Origin: Siphonodentalium dalli
Lineage: Eukaryota > Mollusca > Scaphopoda > Gadilida > Siphonodentaliidae
Direction: 5' to 3'
NCBI GenBank assembly: GCA_032622095.1
Contig: CP136069.1
Span: forward strand, 50,330,760 to 50,394,759
DNA: 64,000 nt
Shown here: one piece after another, positions 45,001 to 55,610 of the stretch
How positions within the stretch are numbered: the first letter of the stretch is position 1
How the letters are laid out: every line of letters begins with the position of its first letter
Notes under the pieces: generated by a model
What the model was told of the DNA's origin: nothing
Databases searched by the model: none
What the model saw: the letters and a program-made list of their open reading frames with translations, nothing else
Made by a program: the position numbers and the translations under genes

Positions 45001-47965
45001 CAGTGACGGACACGATGAGGGGGACGTATTTGTTAGACAGTTCCAGTATCATAAACTTTCATTGGCACCCTCGCCTGGTAGTCAAAGTCCCAAATCATCA
45101 ACTTCTTCAACGTCGGAAATAGATCCGTTTGAAAGCCCTTCAATCGATAGCCGTTACAATATAAAACATATCAGTGAACTGTATTCGCCGGGATATTTCG
45201 ATCGAACTACACGAAAACCGTGTCTATCATCTCTGCACGAGAACTGTATTTTCACACCGGAAAGGCGTGAGCAACTTAGACACCATAGTGAACAATTAGA
45301 CAGCATGGACTCTAGTTATTCGGAATACGAAACTGTGGCCACTGTGATAGAAACTGACATTGATGCATGTGGAAGGAACGCTATTTATGACGCTCAACTG
45401 TGTAATATTGATTTCCAATTTCAGAAACTTTTGGAGCTCGAACGTTCCCTCAGCATGACAGACTTGGAAGGAAACAATACAACGCCCAGAAAATCTTCTG
45501 GAAGGAGCAGATTTGCCAACAGAATGGCCGGCTCGGCTAAATCGAGAAGCATGCAGGCATTAGAAACTAATCTCGACGACGAACTGGAGATAGCTTTAGC
45601 TGGAGGCATGACTCGCGCTCCGTCGATTCACGAATTACGCGTCTCGCGGTCCTTGTCGAAACTCAACGTTCCAGATTGGTATAAAACGTCGAGTATCTCA
45701 CGGAGTCCGAGTTGTGTTAGTATTTTAAACAGACGTGATTCGCGGGAGTCCTTGAACTCTATATCTATGCCACCAAGCGGTCTCAACTCCCCGTGTACTT
45801 CAACGTGTGTCAGTCCAAATGCAGTGGTTATCAGAACGCGAGTGGTGACTACACCAACTACAAGTGCAACTCGTAGACCTAAGTTCAGTTCCAGCCTCGA
45901 AAGAACTCCAGAGAAATCCCCAATTTTATTGCCACTAAGCTTACCAAGTGACAAATATCGGAAGCAGGACAAATCATCCAAACTCATGCCAATTCCCATA
46001 GTTCCGTTCATGAAACTACGAGAAATGTTTGAAAAGCAGACGACAGAATTTACAAAGTTCAGAAATAAGAAGAAAGAAGAAGGGAAAGCATCAAGGACGA
46101 CAACTCCGACGGAAAAGAAACCACCAAGTGCAATAGAAACGTTCGAGAAAGCTGAAGCGAGTGTTGTGTCGCAATCCCCAGTGCAATCTCCGAATGGTGC
46201 AATAAAGCCGAAAGCTAACGAATTTACGAAAGGCGTGACGAAAAAAGAAACTGTGGTTAAACCTGTGAAGGTTTCAAAGAAGGAATCTGTCCCAAAGCCT
46301 GCGATTGTTCTTAATCCAGTTAAAAAGTCAGAAGTGGCACTCGCGACGGATAAAAAGGACGTTGTTCGAAACGGAAATCCCACAAACTTGAGTAAGCCAA
46401 CAGTTCCTCCCAAACCACCGCCTGGTGTTGTTGAAACTGCTGTCGAGTCCCGGCGCATAGAGCCAGAGAAAATAGTAGCGCCCCCATCTGCTGATGACGA
46501 CAGGAAAGCATCTGTGGAAAAATATAGGGAGTTCAGAAAACAGCTTAGTTCTGGGAAAGCTGCAGAGAAACCAGTCGAGACGAAAGAGAAAAAGACAAAC
46601 CCGGTCAGGTCATTCTTCTCACGACAAGGACAGACACCGTCGTTCTTCTCGCCAGTTGGGAAGCCATTGCAGAGTTCCGGTCTCATACTTGGAAACAAAA
46701 AAGGTATGAATTCTCCCTCCATTGACTCTCATGATCCCGATTTCACCACTACTAACAACGGAGACGGTTTTCCAGACTCCTCGGTGCATGATAATTTAGA
46801 CTGGTGCTCTGATTCTGCGGTGCATGCTACGCCGGAAATGGGCTATCAGAACTCAAACCAGTTTACCGTTACTAATGGTTGCGGTTACCGTGGTGATAAA
46901 ACTATGTCAGAAACTGATCTGCTCTTTGATTATTTGCAGAAACAACAGTTTAAAGAGTATTTCGCACCGGACATGGTTGTTGTCTGGATAGGACCGGAAG
47001 ATGGCGGCAGCAAAGAGTGTGTGTCTTCTGAGAGAATCAACTCCAGCAACGACAGCAAGGGCTCTTTGCATGCCAATCATTTATCTAATATTTCGACTGA
47101 AACGAATGATCTTAACACACGTTCATCTGCTTGTAATTGTCAGTCCAAACGTACAAACACAATGTATGAGTCTGCATGTATGGATGTGATGTCAAAAGTG
47201 GAAGACAGTGCATGTTTAATTTTCCATTTATCCCGGTTTGCGCGCGCATGTCACGATTACGCAGGAGAAGGTGTTGTAACTCTCGCTTTTGATGACGTCA
47301 CCGAAGCGCAAGACTTTATTTTGCATGGCACTAATTCCGACAAATTTTCACCATCGTTTCTTCCTTGGTCTTTCATTGACATATCTTTCAAATCATCCGT
47401 TTTGTGGAGGCTAAATGACTTGTGTTTCAGTTATAATCCTGATTCGTCTTTCATGATGTGTGTTCTAATCGCATGTGGAGCATGTCGGTTTTGTAAATCG
47501 AGGCCACCTCAATGTGCCTCGGGTTGCACGGGTCTTGCCTTCACTGCATGTAAGTTCCGTTTATTCCCAACATCTATGCATGAAGAGCTCAATGACTGTC
47601 GCATCGACAAGCTGTTCATCATTAGCCTGCCATTGGACACGAGGAACAGAGAATATAGAGAGAAATATCTGGTGGATGTGCAGCGTAAAATGAAACAAAA
47701 TGGCGCAAGTCTCCGCCACAACTACTCTGACTTATATAAAATGTTGATAAACTTCGTTGCAGAGGCTAAACGACATAACACGGCGGTGTTTTATCCAACA
47801 AAAGACACGACGGACGTGGAAATGTGCCTTGTTTGTCCTGAAATGGCGTCGTCTTTCGAGAGATTGTGTACATGTATTATTGACCATATTCGGTGTGACA
47901 AACGAGTGAAGAAGAGAAAGCAAGAGAATCGACTAAGTAGGTCAAATGTGGAAACGACTGTTTGA
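42071..47965 (+). CDS. Large single-exon membrane-anchored protein, unknown family
   Basis: 1964 codons without an intron. The start is well supported: an in-frame TAA lies three codons upstream (42062-42064), and the ATG has A at -3 and G at +4. Residues 23-42 (VTAAIAAIITIMFSW core) form one hydrophobic segment, followed by a charged helix-like stretch (46-72), suggesting an N-terminal anchor with the bulk in the cytoplasm. Residues about 224-290 are strongly acidic (runs of D and S). The region to about 1600 is Ser/Thr-rich and probably disordered, with a conserved-looking SRSLSKLNVPDWYKTSS near 1190-1206, a Lys/Glu-rich part near 1330, an SH3-ligand-like VPPKPPPG near 1445 and RSFFSRQ near 1513. 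From about 1612 the sequence looks folded; it includes CGACRFCKSRPPQCASGC (about 1802-1819), a possible metal site. The last residues, ETTV, fit a class I PDZ ligand. An anchored scaffold or adaptor is an inference. I do not recognise the family. Confidence 0.85.
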   Translation: MENFMTNAGGSATGGGDGAFERFVTAAIAAIITIMFSWRLLAEITDTEYEETRRKAEVLVRQRVRQKQDCNAARVTSSEKPEDSSVAINDSQVASGECLLNDVQLNDIATQLAQDCCINDKESECVDDDVQTDTYTTQAYAELSSPSPNVCGDLIQPLHNYVTSDAPMNTEYRTIVDNEDYVELNSGTHSSKIDRGMDEGEANVLDSGEEQYVGSRSFLEPIMEEDSDDLDSSDDDDYDNSCVPETYDERAGSPTFEFDNSDSDDDGGGRQYYTREDGSMELLAVIEYSDDEADDTSVDAKDEFFVPTRSSGVFQQPAPALIRTDAVSDSPYASDDTYSVCSSSGDSVATVIGMEEFLANHAMDDMVLKSNLDNTHATTGNTSYDIYTTRDNLSEGYNEDSDDLEEFTPDIDIKEYIHKSTILDSLLLSPQHVPRISGHVRSSSDSDILNIYNATSLEISDTGYILSTTRDVAHEYHARSYVTDRENIGRKADASTHTPDDQSPIDPISTDVMDNSTDQNSTSIVETSNSNETETCDANGNIIKTPDVCDSTTCLHISPIVPEKRLDVNSVSYSSVSTIDTGYESMLDRSCESQISNYEVSDQSVVSPTPSDGIMDEQGDNLVSPIVFKEEPTKQSVPAETSGCDSLSVVIGDGQPSSSVGGGSHLDDLSTDESLGDITGTIQMHSTSNFDNTFTCERTHEYVSSSSERTRDFVNVTNMSDVSSVDNNIHPTDDVTIELAAGNKKTVDAELYLIADESKIVRKPPPTKRHHSTSDRKLEECDSLNRVFVQSGYNLSVNMNSSAGTNEKRELKPIEKIPHECQKTISSSKVAQLETMHSPADVKPDLSTCDNSTTKILKDVENLIRRQSEEEMERDDHYKYQAQIKTVNRALFDENHNKDTSYDPNSVIHSRVKRPSDFANVSSKSKRKVPYEKLQYKSVLLEPVSPDVIFSHVQISLPELSVSPSQLKLSANKGRFFSDGHDEGDVFVRQFQYHKLSLAPSPGSQSPKSSTSSTSEIDPFESPSIDSRYNIKHISELYSPGYFDRTTRKPCLSSLHENCIFTPERREQLRHHSEQLDSMDSSYSEYETVATVIETDIDACGRNAIYDAQLCNIDFQFQKLLELERSLSMTDLEGNNTTPRKSSGRSRFANRMAGSAKSRSMQALETNLDDELEIALAGGMTRAPSIHELRVSRSLSKLNVPDWYKTSSISRSPSCVSILNRRDSRESLNSISMPPSGLNSPCTSTCVSPNAVVIRTRVVTTPTTSATRRPKFSSSLERTPEKSPILLPLSLPSDKYRKQDKSSKLMPIPIVPFMKLREMFEKQTTEFTKFRNKKKEEGKASRTTTPTEKKPPSAIETFEKAEASVVSQSPVQSPNGAIKPKANEFTKGVTKKETVVKPVKVSKKESVPKPAIVLNPVKKSEVALATDKKDVVRNGNPTNLSKPTVPPKPPPGVVETAVESRRIEPEKIVAPPSADDDRKASVEKYREFRKQLSSGKAAEKPVETKEKKTNPVRSFFSRQGQTPSFFSPVGKPLQSSGLILGNKKGMNSPSIDSHDPDFTTTNNGDGFPDSSVHDNLDWCSDSAVHATPEMGYQNSNQFTVTNGCGYRGDKTMSETDLLFDYLQKQQFKEYFAPDMVVVWIGPEDGGSKECVSSERINSSNDSKGSLHANHLSNISTETNDLNTRSSACNCQSKRTNTMYESACMDVMSKVEDSACLIFHLSRFARACHDYAGEGVVTLAFDDVTEAQDFILHGTNSDKFSPSFLPWSFIDISFKSSVLWRLNDLCFSYNPDSSFMMCVLIACGACRFCKSRPPQCASGCTGLAFTACKFRLFPTSMHEELNDCRIDKLFIISLPLDTRNREYREKYLVDVQRKMKQNGASLRHNYSDLYKMLINFVAEAKRHNTAVFYPTKDTTDVEMCLVCPEMASSFERLCTCIIDHIRCDKRVKKRKQENRLSRSNVETTV

Positions 47966-47993
47966 ATGGTTCTATTTATTACATAAGCGACAT

Positions 47994-48071
47994 CACTGAG
48001 TCGCGGCCATATTGGATGCATCCAGCTTCCATTCCGCGGTTTAAGTGCTACAGGTTCTAAGGGCTACATGT

Positions 48072-48120
<49 letters not shown>

Positions 48121-48234
48121 AATTCATGAATATTAATGGATTCCAAATATGGAATGCACCTCCAGAACTTTGACATGTAGCACTTAAAATGAGGAACGGG
48201 GGATGGGTGGATTCAATATGGCCGCGACTCAGTG
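47994..48234. mobile_element. MITE with CACTGAGTCGCGGCC ends in the gene's 3' flank
   Basis: CACTGAGTCGCGGCCATATT and its inverse bound about 240 bp, with further inverted pairs inside (AAGTGCTACA / TGTAGCACTT). A (TA)n microsatellite of about 40 bp sits near 48078-48118. It begins 29 bp after the stop codon, so it is probably in the 3' UTR. Sister copy at 54056-54264. Superfamily not assigned. Confidence 0.75.
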
Positions 48235-49380
48235 ACCAGACTTTTTGGTGCTAGTTTGCAACCAATCTCTCCAAATGTCATGTCTTCTGTCAGATCCACA
48301 ACCACATGGAAAACTCAACCCACTATATATATACAAATAGGGTCCTTTTGTTTGTATCTAGTTGTGGGGATGAATTCCGAAGTGTGTGTGTGTGTGGAAA
48401 GGTCCATAACAATATTGATACCGCTGCAACTAAAATCGTGTCAGAATACAATAATGTGATAGTCGGTGAAACCTCCCTCTTCAGAAAATTAAAGGTTTAT
48501 GTATGCATACATCTATTTGTACATCAAATATACCTACTCTCAACTACAAGTATATGTATAGAGGGTCGGTCTTGTACCTTGTAACTGCGGCTTGTGAATT
48601 ATATTGGTTGATTTTAATTAATTGTGGTATCCATGTGGATATCACATCAAATCATGGTACCCAATTGGGACCAACATTAAAATGGCTTGATGGCTATCGA
48701 AGTTTACATGCGGATAATTATTAGGACAGTCACACACATATATGTACATGTACAATGGTGTGTTATGTAAACCCTTCAAATATACTAAATACTCATAGAC
48801 GAGTAGTTAGTTCCCTTTCATCAAACAGCTATAGACCATTTGCGGAACTTACCATCTGAACAGTTCCTACCAATGAGAAGGAATCCTTTCTGTATTTCAA
48901 GATTTTTTTCTATTTAGACAAGATGCTTCCCTGTAATCCACAGTGTCACTCCGACATGACTAAACGATGATTATGGGCCACCATATCTTTATCACAGACA
49001 TTATAACGAAAAACTCTTTAATACGATAATGGTTCATATTTTCCTGAGATCGTTTCCATTATAACAAGCGAATTTAGTCCCATGTTTAATTCGCAATGGA
49101 CATAACAATTTTAAACCATTGGGCAAGATAGAGAATTTGTTCTGGACAAAACATGACATATTGAGAGATTGGTTTGCAACGCGATTTGATATTTTAGTAT
49201 TTGTTATATTATTGGATGTTATTCATATGGATTTCCTCAAGTGAATGGTAGTCGATATTTTTTTCTGGTATATTGGTCTGAGCAGCCAAATGAACCTAAA
49301 CTCAAACATTTTAAGATATATTTGAATATTAGGAGATATTTTCTAAATCGATTACAAGAGCTTTTCTTGTCGGAGTTGAT
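48235..49380. other. 3' flank, no further gene recognised
   Basis: No AATAAA is seen soon after the stop; ATTAAA variants occur near 48488 and 48676. A worn F4 remnant (AAATACTCATAGACGAGTAG, CATCTGAACAGTTCC) lies at about 48768-48890. Confidence 0.4.
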
Positions 49381-49389
49381 ATTATCAAA

Positions 49390-49574
49390 TGGAAAAGTCA
49401 AAGAAAATCAAGAATAGATTTGAAGATAGCTCTGCATAATCAGAAGAAATTTTAAATATATGAAGATATTTTAAAATATTTGAATATACATGTATCTTCA
49501 CAGATACAAAATTTATCTTCTGATTGTGCAGAGCTATCTTCAAATCTTTTTTGATTTCGTTTGACTTTTCCATA
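49390..49574. repeat. Foldback
   Basis: ATGGAAAAGTCAAAGAAAAT, GATTTGAAGATAGCTCTGCA and ATCAGAAGA on the left are mirrored by TCTTCTGAT, TGCAGAGCTATCTTCAAATC and GTTTGACTTTTCCAT on the right. The surrounding 49140-49860 is dense in AGATATTTGAATAT-like motifs. Confidence 0.7.
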
Positions 49575-50602
49575 GAATAGTTAGAGATATTTGCAAATCA
49601 AACGTATTCAGAGATAAGTCGAATTTTAGGAAATAAGCCGAGTTCTAGGGTTATAATAAGCCGAGTTAGTGTTTTCTCCACATGATTAGGAGCCATGTTG
49701 AAACATTTGGAGTATCTTTAAATATTTCATATCTCATCTCTAGATATTGAATATATCTATAAATAATAGGAGATATCAGCAACTATTTGTAGATATATTC
49801 AAATATTTAAAAGTATATCTGAATACTTGAATTTATGAGGGTGTCCACCCCACCCCGGTGAATCCTAAATACCAGTTAATAGAAGGGGTGAATGTGGAAT
49901 ACCGATTGAGAAAATATGTGATACAGATTTCATCCTTCGTTTCCACCTATTTTCATCACTTTTCTCAATAGTAATCTTCCAATAAGTCCTGATATCTACA
50001 TATAATATTCTCTTTTTCGGCACAGTGACCGGACGTGACGGGCGGTTGATCTGTCAATGTCTGTCACTTGCAAACTATAGCGTCCGATTAACAGAACGAC
50101 ACCCGAACAACACCCTCATATATAGTGTTTAATAGTCAGAGATATCGTAAAACATTCATATATGTCTTCAAATATTTTGAGTTTATGTCAGTTTGGCTGT
50201 CCATATATAATTATATATATATATGCTGATCGTAGATGAAATTGCTTAGTGGTAAAATCGAACAGAGTCTGTTTGCATTGATCGATAGAAGGCCCACAGT
50301 GTATCCTATTCATGCAGCATACATTTAGCTGCATGCACACACTTGCATTGACATGCGTCGTATCGTATCGTGTCGTTGAATTGATGTCGAGATCGACTTC
50401 AGTCTCATTAAATGTCAGTTTTTTCCAGGACAGACTATGTAATCATGCGAGAACAACCATGTTGTACACAGTAATCTATACAGATCTTAGACGGTACGCA
50501 TCTCTGGTCGTCTGCAGGGACAGTAATCTTCGTCGCTAATTCAATCAAGCTGCAAAACAGCGTTCAGTAGTTTTTCCCAGCAGACAAACGTTTATAGATA
50601 TT

Positions 50603-51079
50603 TTAAAGGTACTCAACCCGTAAAGAGGGTCCCCATCTCAACAGATTCCAACAACAACAATCCGATCGGAGGGTCCTATATTACTATTTCTTTGGCTTTG
50701 GGGGTAAAAAATATTTGATTCGAGTCGAGGAACCCATCAAACAAAGCTCAGAGTTATTAGATATTGATTTTTGAAATTTGTTATAAACTCGAGATCAGTA
50801 CTACTAACTGCCGTAATCTGCTCTGGATGTGTTCTCCAAATCTATTCAAACAGACAAGGATGGATAACTCTAAAATCAAGTGGTAATTTTAACGCAACTT
50901 TGACTGAGTTCTGGGCCAGATAGTATTCCCGATAATGAAAAATAATAGATTTCTAAAATCGATATCTAACAAATCTGAGCTTTGATGGGTGACTTCCTCG
51001 ACTCGAATCAAATATTTTTGACCCCCGAAGCCATTGAAATAGTAATTGAGAGGAGTTTTATCGGGTTGAGTACCTTTAA
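50603..51079 (+). mobile_element. F5 MITE (ACTCAACCCG subtype)
   Basis: TTAAAGGTACTCAACCCGTA to ATCGGGTTGAGTACCTTTAA, TTAA at both edges. The interior matches the copy nested at 40084 in inverse order. Confidence 0.85.
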
Positions 51080-51113
51080 ACAAATTTAAAATCAAAACCG
51101 CTTTGTGTTAGAG

Positions 51114-52382
51114 CACCCCATGCATCCGGATATGCTCGTAGCGGAAGACATGTTCGTAGCGGAATAACCACATGGCCCGCGATTTGCACATCGTCTTTAG
51201 TTGTCGTAAGTTATTTCATAAAAACACGGTTTATTTTACCTTGATTTTTGTTAAGGTTAACAGCGATAATCGGTCTACAGAACTGAACGGTTGTGGTTTC
51301 CGCAATTTACATATTACTGTTCGATAATCGGGTTTTATACGAAAATTATGACCTGAAATACTTACTCGATATAAGTTTTATCAAATTTTATGAATCTTTG
51401 CATTGACATATTATATAACATACAGTCTCTCAAAGTATGATATCTTAGCTTCAAAATGAACTGGACATGTTTGCGATGTCAATCATATTAGTGCCCGAAA
51501 AATTAGTTTCCATGGAGGCACTCACTCGATTTTGGGGTATGTCTATAGCTGGTGCTATAGACATTTCATACCACTGCTATAGACATGCCATATTTTCTTG
51601 CTATGACCTGCATATATGGTTATTTTTTAATATGGAAAATGTAGATACATGACTGGAAATGTTGTCTATTATATTAAAGACATATTATGTACTTGTTCGT
51701 GTGCGTGATACTGATAAGTTAGTATTCAGGAGCTACGCCAACTGGAGGAATGTAGCATTATACTAACACCACCGAAAATCTCAAACAAATCGACCATACC
51801 ACTCCATAGAAAACAGTGTCTGGACTATGACAAATTGTAAATATTTACTACTCGAATCGGGACGCTTCTATCTTGATAAACTAACGAACACGATTTCGCC
51901 ATCGGCAGTCACTGCATTTAATTAATATATAAGAATGACGGTGTGTGTTGTAAATTTAGATATAATATTTGTAAAAATAACTACTTTGAACAAGATTATT
52001 CCCCATTTCTATTTGATCACCTTACCGGAGTGTTTCACATCACTTTAAGGGAATATCCGCGGAAATAGCAATGTATGCAAAGACTAGATCGTCTGGGCTG
52101 TTACCACAGAAATCGTAATTTTATGTAAGAAATGCAAATTTTGCCACAATTTTTGGCTTAACTCTCCGGTAAAATAGGATTAAACTGCGTCCATGTTTAA
52201 GAAGTTCGATGTACAGTTGGGTAAATTATAGCCACAAATAATACCACCACCGTCAACCACTGGTATGTGTTGGTTTCGGTGCAACATTTGTCTAACCGTG
52301 AACGGTGTGCAAATCGCGGGCCATGTGGTTATTCCGCTACGAGCATGTCTTCCGCTACGAGCATATCCGGATGCATGGGGTG
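51114..52382. mobile_element. Element with 77-bp terminal inverted repeats
   Basis: Arms 51114-51190 and 52306-52382 are near-identical inverse copies: CACCCCATGCATCCGGATAT ... GGCCCGCGATTTGCACA. Each arm carries two direct copies of TGCTCGTAGCGGAA (one worn on the left). The 1.1-kb interior contains an F8 element (51674-52048) and no transposase frame. A target duplication is not obvious. Superfamily unknown. Confidence 0.65.
51674..52048 (-). mobile_element. F8 element nested in the 77-bp-TIR element
   Basis: TTAAAGACATATTATG at the left and GAGTGTTTCACATCACTTTAA at the right, inverse of the arrangement at 22849. Confidence 0.65.
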
Positions 52383-52936
52383 TAGAGATTACATTAGTGA
52401 CGTGGGTTCCTGGCCCTTGCGTCGGTCGTGGAAGACAGTGCATTGATCTTCACATTATATCGCGGCTTCAGCTACGTTCACACGGGTGGCAAAATTACAT
52501 AGGAAATGTTCATGAAACTCGCCAAAGTTGGCTATATATTGTATATATATGTTGAATGATAAACTGGCAATACAGATTGCATCAGTCTGAGATTGTTTGA
52601 TAAATTAATGCGGTAATTAGCGCTGTGAAATGCGACGGGTGATTGCATGATTAAGTCTTGTCAGAAACATTTGAACTTATTCTGAGGTTAACTTCTGCCA
52701 AATGTCAATTTTATATAAATACTTTTCTCCAGAAATGGAGGTGATCGAATCAATACAACCATGCAAATATGTCAATGTGTGAACATACATGTAGGCGTAT
52801 GTCGATGGACACGTTAGTTGCGAAGACAACAGAAACTTGATCCAATATCAACAGTAGTTAGTTCGCTGTGTGTAAGTAATATAACATCACATGTTTACTC
52901 TATCAACTGAGTTAGTATCTTCTGATCGATGCTTGC

Positions 52937-53793
52937 TTAACCCTTCCATGACTGGAGCTTTCTTATTTTTTTTTTATTTTTTTTGCGAAAACCCTGTGTC
53001 AGTGCAGTCTCTTATATTTGTGAGTGTCCCACGGGGAGGCTCGCATATATAAGAGAATACATTGGCCTAACAATATTTACCTTGACATTTTAAGCCAGTG
53101 TATTACCTTATATACGCGAGGCTCCCTATGGGAGACTCGCATATATAAGAGAATACATTGGCCTAACAATATTTACCTTGACATTTTAAGCCAGTGCATT
53201 ACCTTATATACGCGAGGCTCCCTATGGGAGACTCGCATATATAAGAGAATACATTGGCCTAACAATATTTACCTTGACATTTTAAGCCAGTGCATTACCT
53301 TATATACGCGAGGCTCCCTATGTGAGACTCGCATATATAAGAGAATACATTGGCCTAACAATATTTACCTTGACATTTTAAGCCAGTGCATTACCTTATA
53401 TACGCGAGGCTCCCTATGGGAGACTCGCATATATAAGAGAATACATTGGCCTAACAATATTTACCTTGACATTTTAAGCCAGTGCATTACCTTATATACG
53501 CGAGGCTCCCTATGTGAGACTCGCATATATAAGAGAATACATTGGCCTAACAATATTTACCTTGACATTTTAAGCCAGTGCATTACCTAATATACACGAG
53601 GCTCCCTATGTGAGACTCGCATATATAAGAGAATACATTGGCCTAACAATATTTATCTTGACATTCTAAGCCAGTGCATTACCTTATATACGTGAGGCTC
53701 CCTATGGGAGACTCCCATATGTAAGAGAATGCACTGACATGGGATATTTGATGCGGCACCAGCGCCGGCTCCCACCATGATCATCGGGGTTAA
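52937..53793 (+). mobile_element. F3 MITE expanded by a 96-bp hairpin satellite
   Basis: Left end TTAACCCTTCCATGACTGGA; right end worn, CCATGATCATCGGGGTTAA. Between them a 96-bp unit repeats about seven times (GCCTAACAATATTTACCTTG at 53065, 53161, 53257, 53353, 53449, 53545, 53641). Each unit contains one hairpin of the module family with a CTCCCTATGGGAG centre. Because 96 is a multiple of 3 and one frame lacks stops, an open frame of 188 codons with a 32-residue period runs through it (53024-53590). I take this as a by-product, not a gene. Confidence 0.75.
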
Positions 53794-54055
53794 GGTTTAT
53801 TGGATGTGGCGATAATTGGTGACAAGACAAAAAAAACGAAATATCATCTGTTTTCGCTTTTCTATGGAACCCGGGAGGTGACATGCTATATTTATTTTTT
53901 AATCCGTGCGCATGGATTACTAATCCGAATTACTAATCCGTTCGCTTGGATTAGGAATTAAATACTTATTTTCCTGGCGTCCCTGGGTTCCAAACGGAAT
54001 GGACAATTTGCATCACAATTAGGTACAATCCATGCCTCATTTTCAATATGCTTTG

Positions 54056-54264
54056 TCAATGAGTCGCGGCCATATTGGATCCATCCAACCCCGTTCCGTT
54101 TTGTTAGTTCTACAGGTCAAAGTTTGGAGTGGCATTCCATATATGGCATTCATGAATATTCAAAAGATCCACATATGGAATGCTACTCCAGAACTTTGAC
54201 ATGTAACACTAGAAAAACGGAACAGACTGGATGGATCCAATATGGCCGCGACTCAGTGACAAGG
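54056..54264. mobile_element. MITE with GAGTCGCGGCC ends
   Basis: CAATGAGTCGCGGCCATATT and CCGCGACTCAGTG are the ends, and TTGT / ACAA extend the inverted repeat outward. The interior is also partly inverted (GGAGTGGCATTCCATAT / ATATGGAATGCTACTCC). Sister of 47994-48234. Confidence 0.75.
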
Positions 54265-55290
54265 CATATTGCACAACTGTTCTATATATAGTAACGTGAA
54301 GCTCCAGAATAAACAAATGTATTATATGAATGAAGTTTACTTGTGCATGCATGTGACACTTTGATAAAAGAAATGAGCATCTGGTCTATGATGGGAATTT
54401 GAATACTTTTTGAGATATTAACTAATTTTGTTATGCGTTTTATGTTGAATTAGCTCTGCTGTAAACACTTCCCCACATGTTCCAACAAAAAAGTTATCTG
54501 TAGTAAAAATATCAAAAATAGGTTTGGCGAATATTTTTGTCATTGTCACCACATCTAATAGACCCTATCTTGTTGGACTGAATTGCTCCGCAAACTTACA
54601 CGTACAGTTCTAGAGTTCTAAAGTTATGGAATAGTTTAAATGTAGATTATTATTAATTGTAGATTTTAGGATATTCCATTGGGGAGATATATGCACATGT
54701 ATACCTTATTTCCTTGCAATGCAAAGCGATACCAGAGGGCGAATTGATCAACTGTAACATGTGAATTATATGATAAACAACAGTGTTTTTTTTCACAACA
54801 TTTGAATGTTTGTCAACAAGGTCATATGCTTTCAATTTATTAATTTTCTATTTACGTTTTTTTTTCATTCATGACCCTGCCTTTATTCGTAGAGACAACT
54901 CTATTTTTAATCACATACTGCTTCGAGACTTTTGTGTCGAAATCTAGCTTCCATGGTCATGACTACCACCACAGGCAAGCTCGAACAAGACGTGCATAGT
55001 TCGACAGCCTGATATAAACGTATCGATGATGTGAGTTAATTTATAAACCGATTCATTTATGTATGAGATTCTCAGCGGACTACGTGTGATAAATGGTGTG
55101 CTAATTTCATTCTGCCAAGGCGCCAGTTGGTTACATTACTCGAAATCAAAGGCTGTGTTGTGAACTATTCTATGATCGTATCGATCTTTGTGGTTGATAT
55201 TGAAAACTGTCTCGGCAAGGGGTCGAATTAATCACATTTTCAATAGCTGCATACTTATTTGAGGCTCGTGTCGGCATGTAAGGAACCAGC
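54265..55290. other. No gene recognised
   Basis: About 1 kb without supported frames or repeat matches to the rest of the window. Confidence 0.45.
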
Positions 55291-55293
55291 AAT

Positions 55294-55610
55294 CAGTGAC
55301 GTGGCGACAATTGCAGTTGGTGCCTCTCATGCCCCCCTCCCCATTAACTTGGGTAAAACAATTCAACACTTGGAAATGTCAAGTCTCACTCAACATCAGT
55401 TGTAAATTACACACAAACAATAGGTTTAATTTGTTCTCATAAATTTATTTTCCAACCAGTATTTAGTGTGAACTGTGTTATTTTTATATATAAAGTTGAA
55501 TATTGTCCTAATCTTTTTATAATTTTTTGGACAGTTGGAAAATTCCAACCCAATGTGTAGGTGCAAATGGAATTTCCCCGCACCTACATATTTAATTGAC
55601 AAAACCTAAT
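55294..55610. mobile_element. hAT-like remnant
   Basis: CAGTGACGTGGCGACAATTG resembles the worn family start; CAACACTTGGAAATG and GTTGGAAAATTCCAACCC follow. Right terminus not seen. Confidence 0.45.

Noticed and set aside
45628-46722. 364-codon open frame on the minus strand
   Set aside because: It is antisense to the large gene; its composition mirrors the low-complexity sense sequence, and no domain is visible.
53024-53590. 188-codon open frame with a perfect 32-residue period
   Set aside because: It lies wholly in the 96-bp hairpin satellite; a period divisible by three keeps any stop-free unit open. There is no promoter or start context and the array sits inside a MITE.
52990-53740. CRISPR-like regular array
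   Set aside because: Units are contiguous 96-bp repeats with no unique spacers, and the sequence is a eukaryotic MITE satellite.
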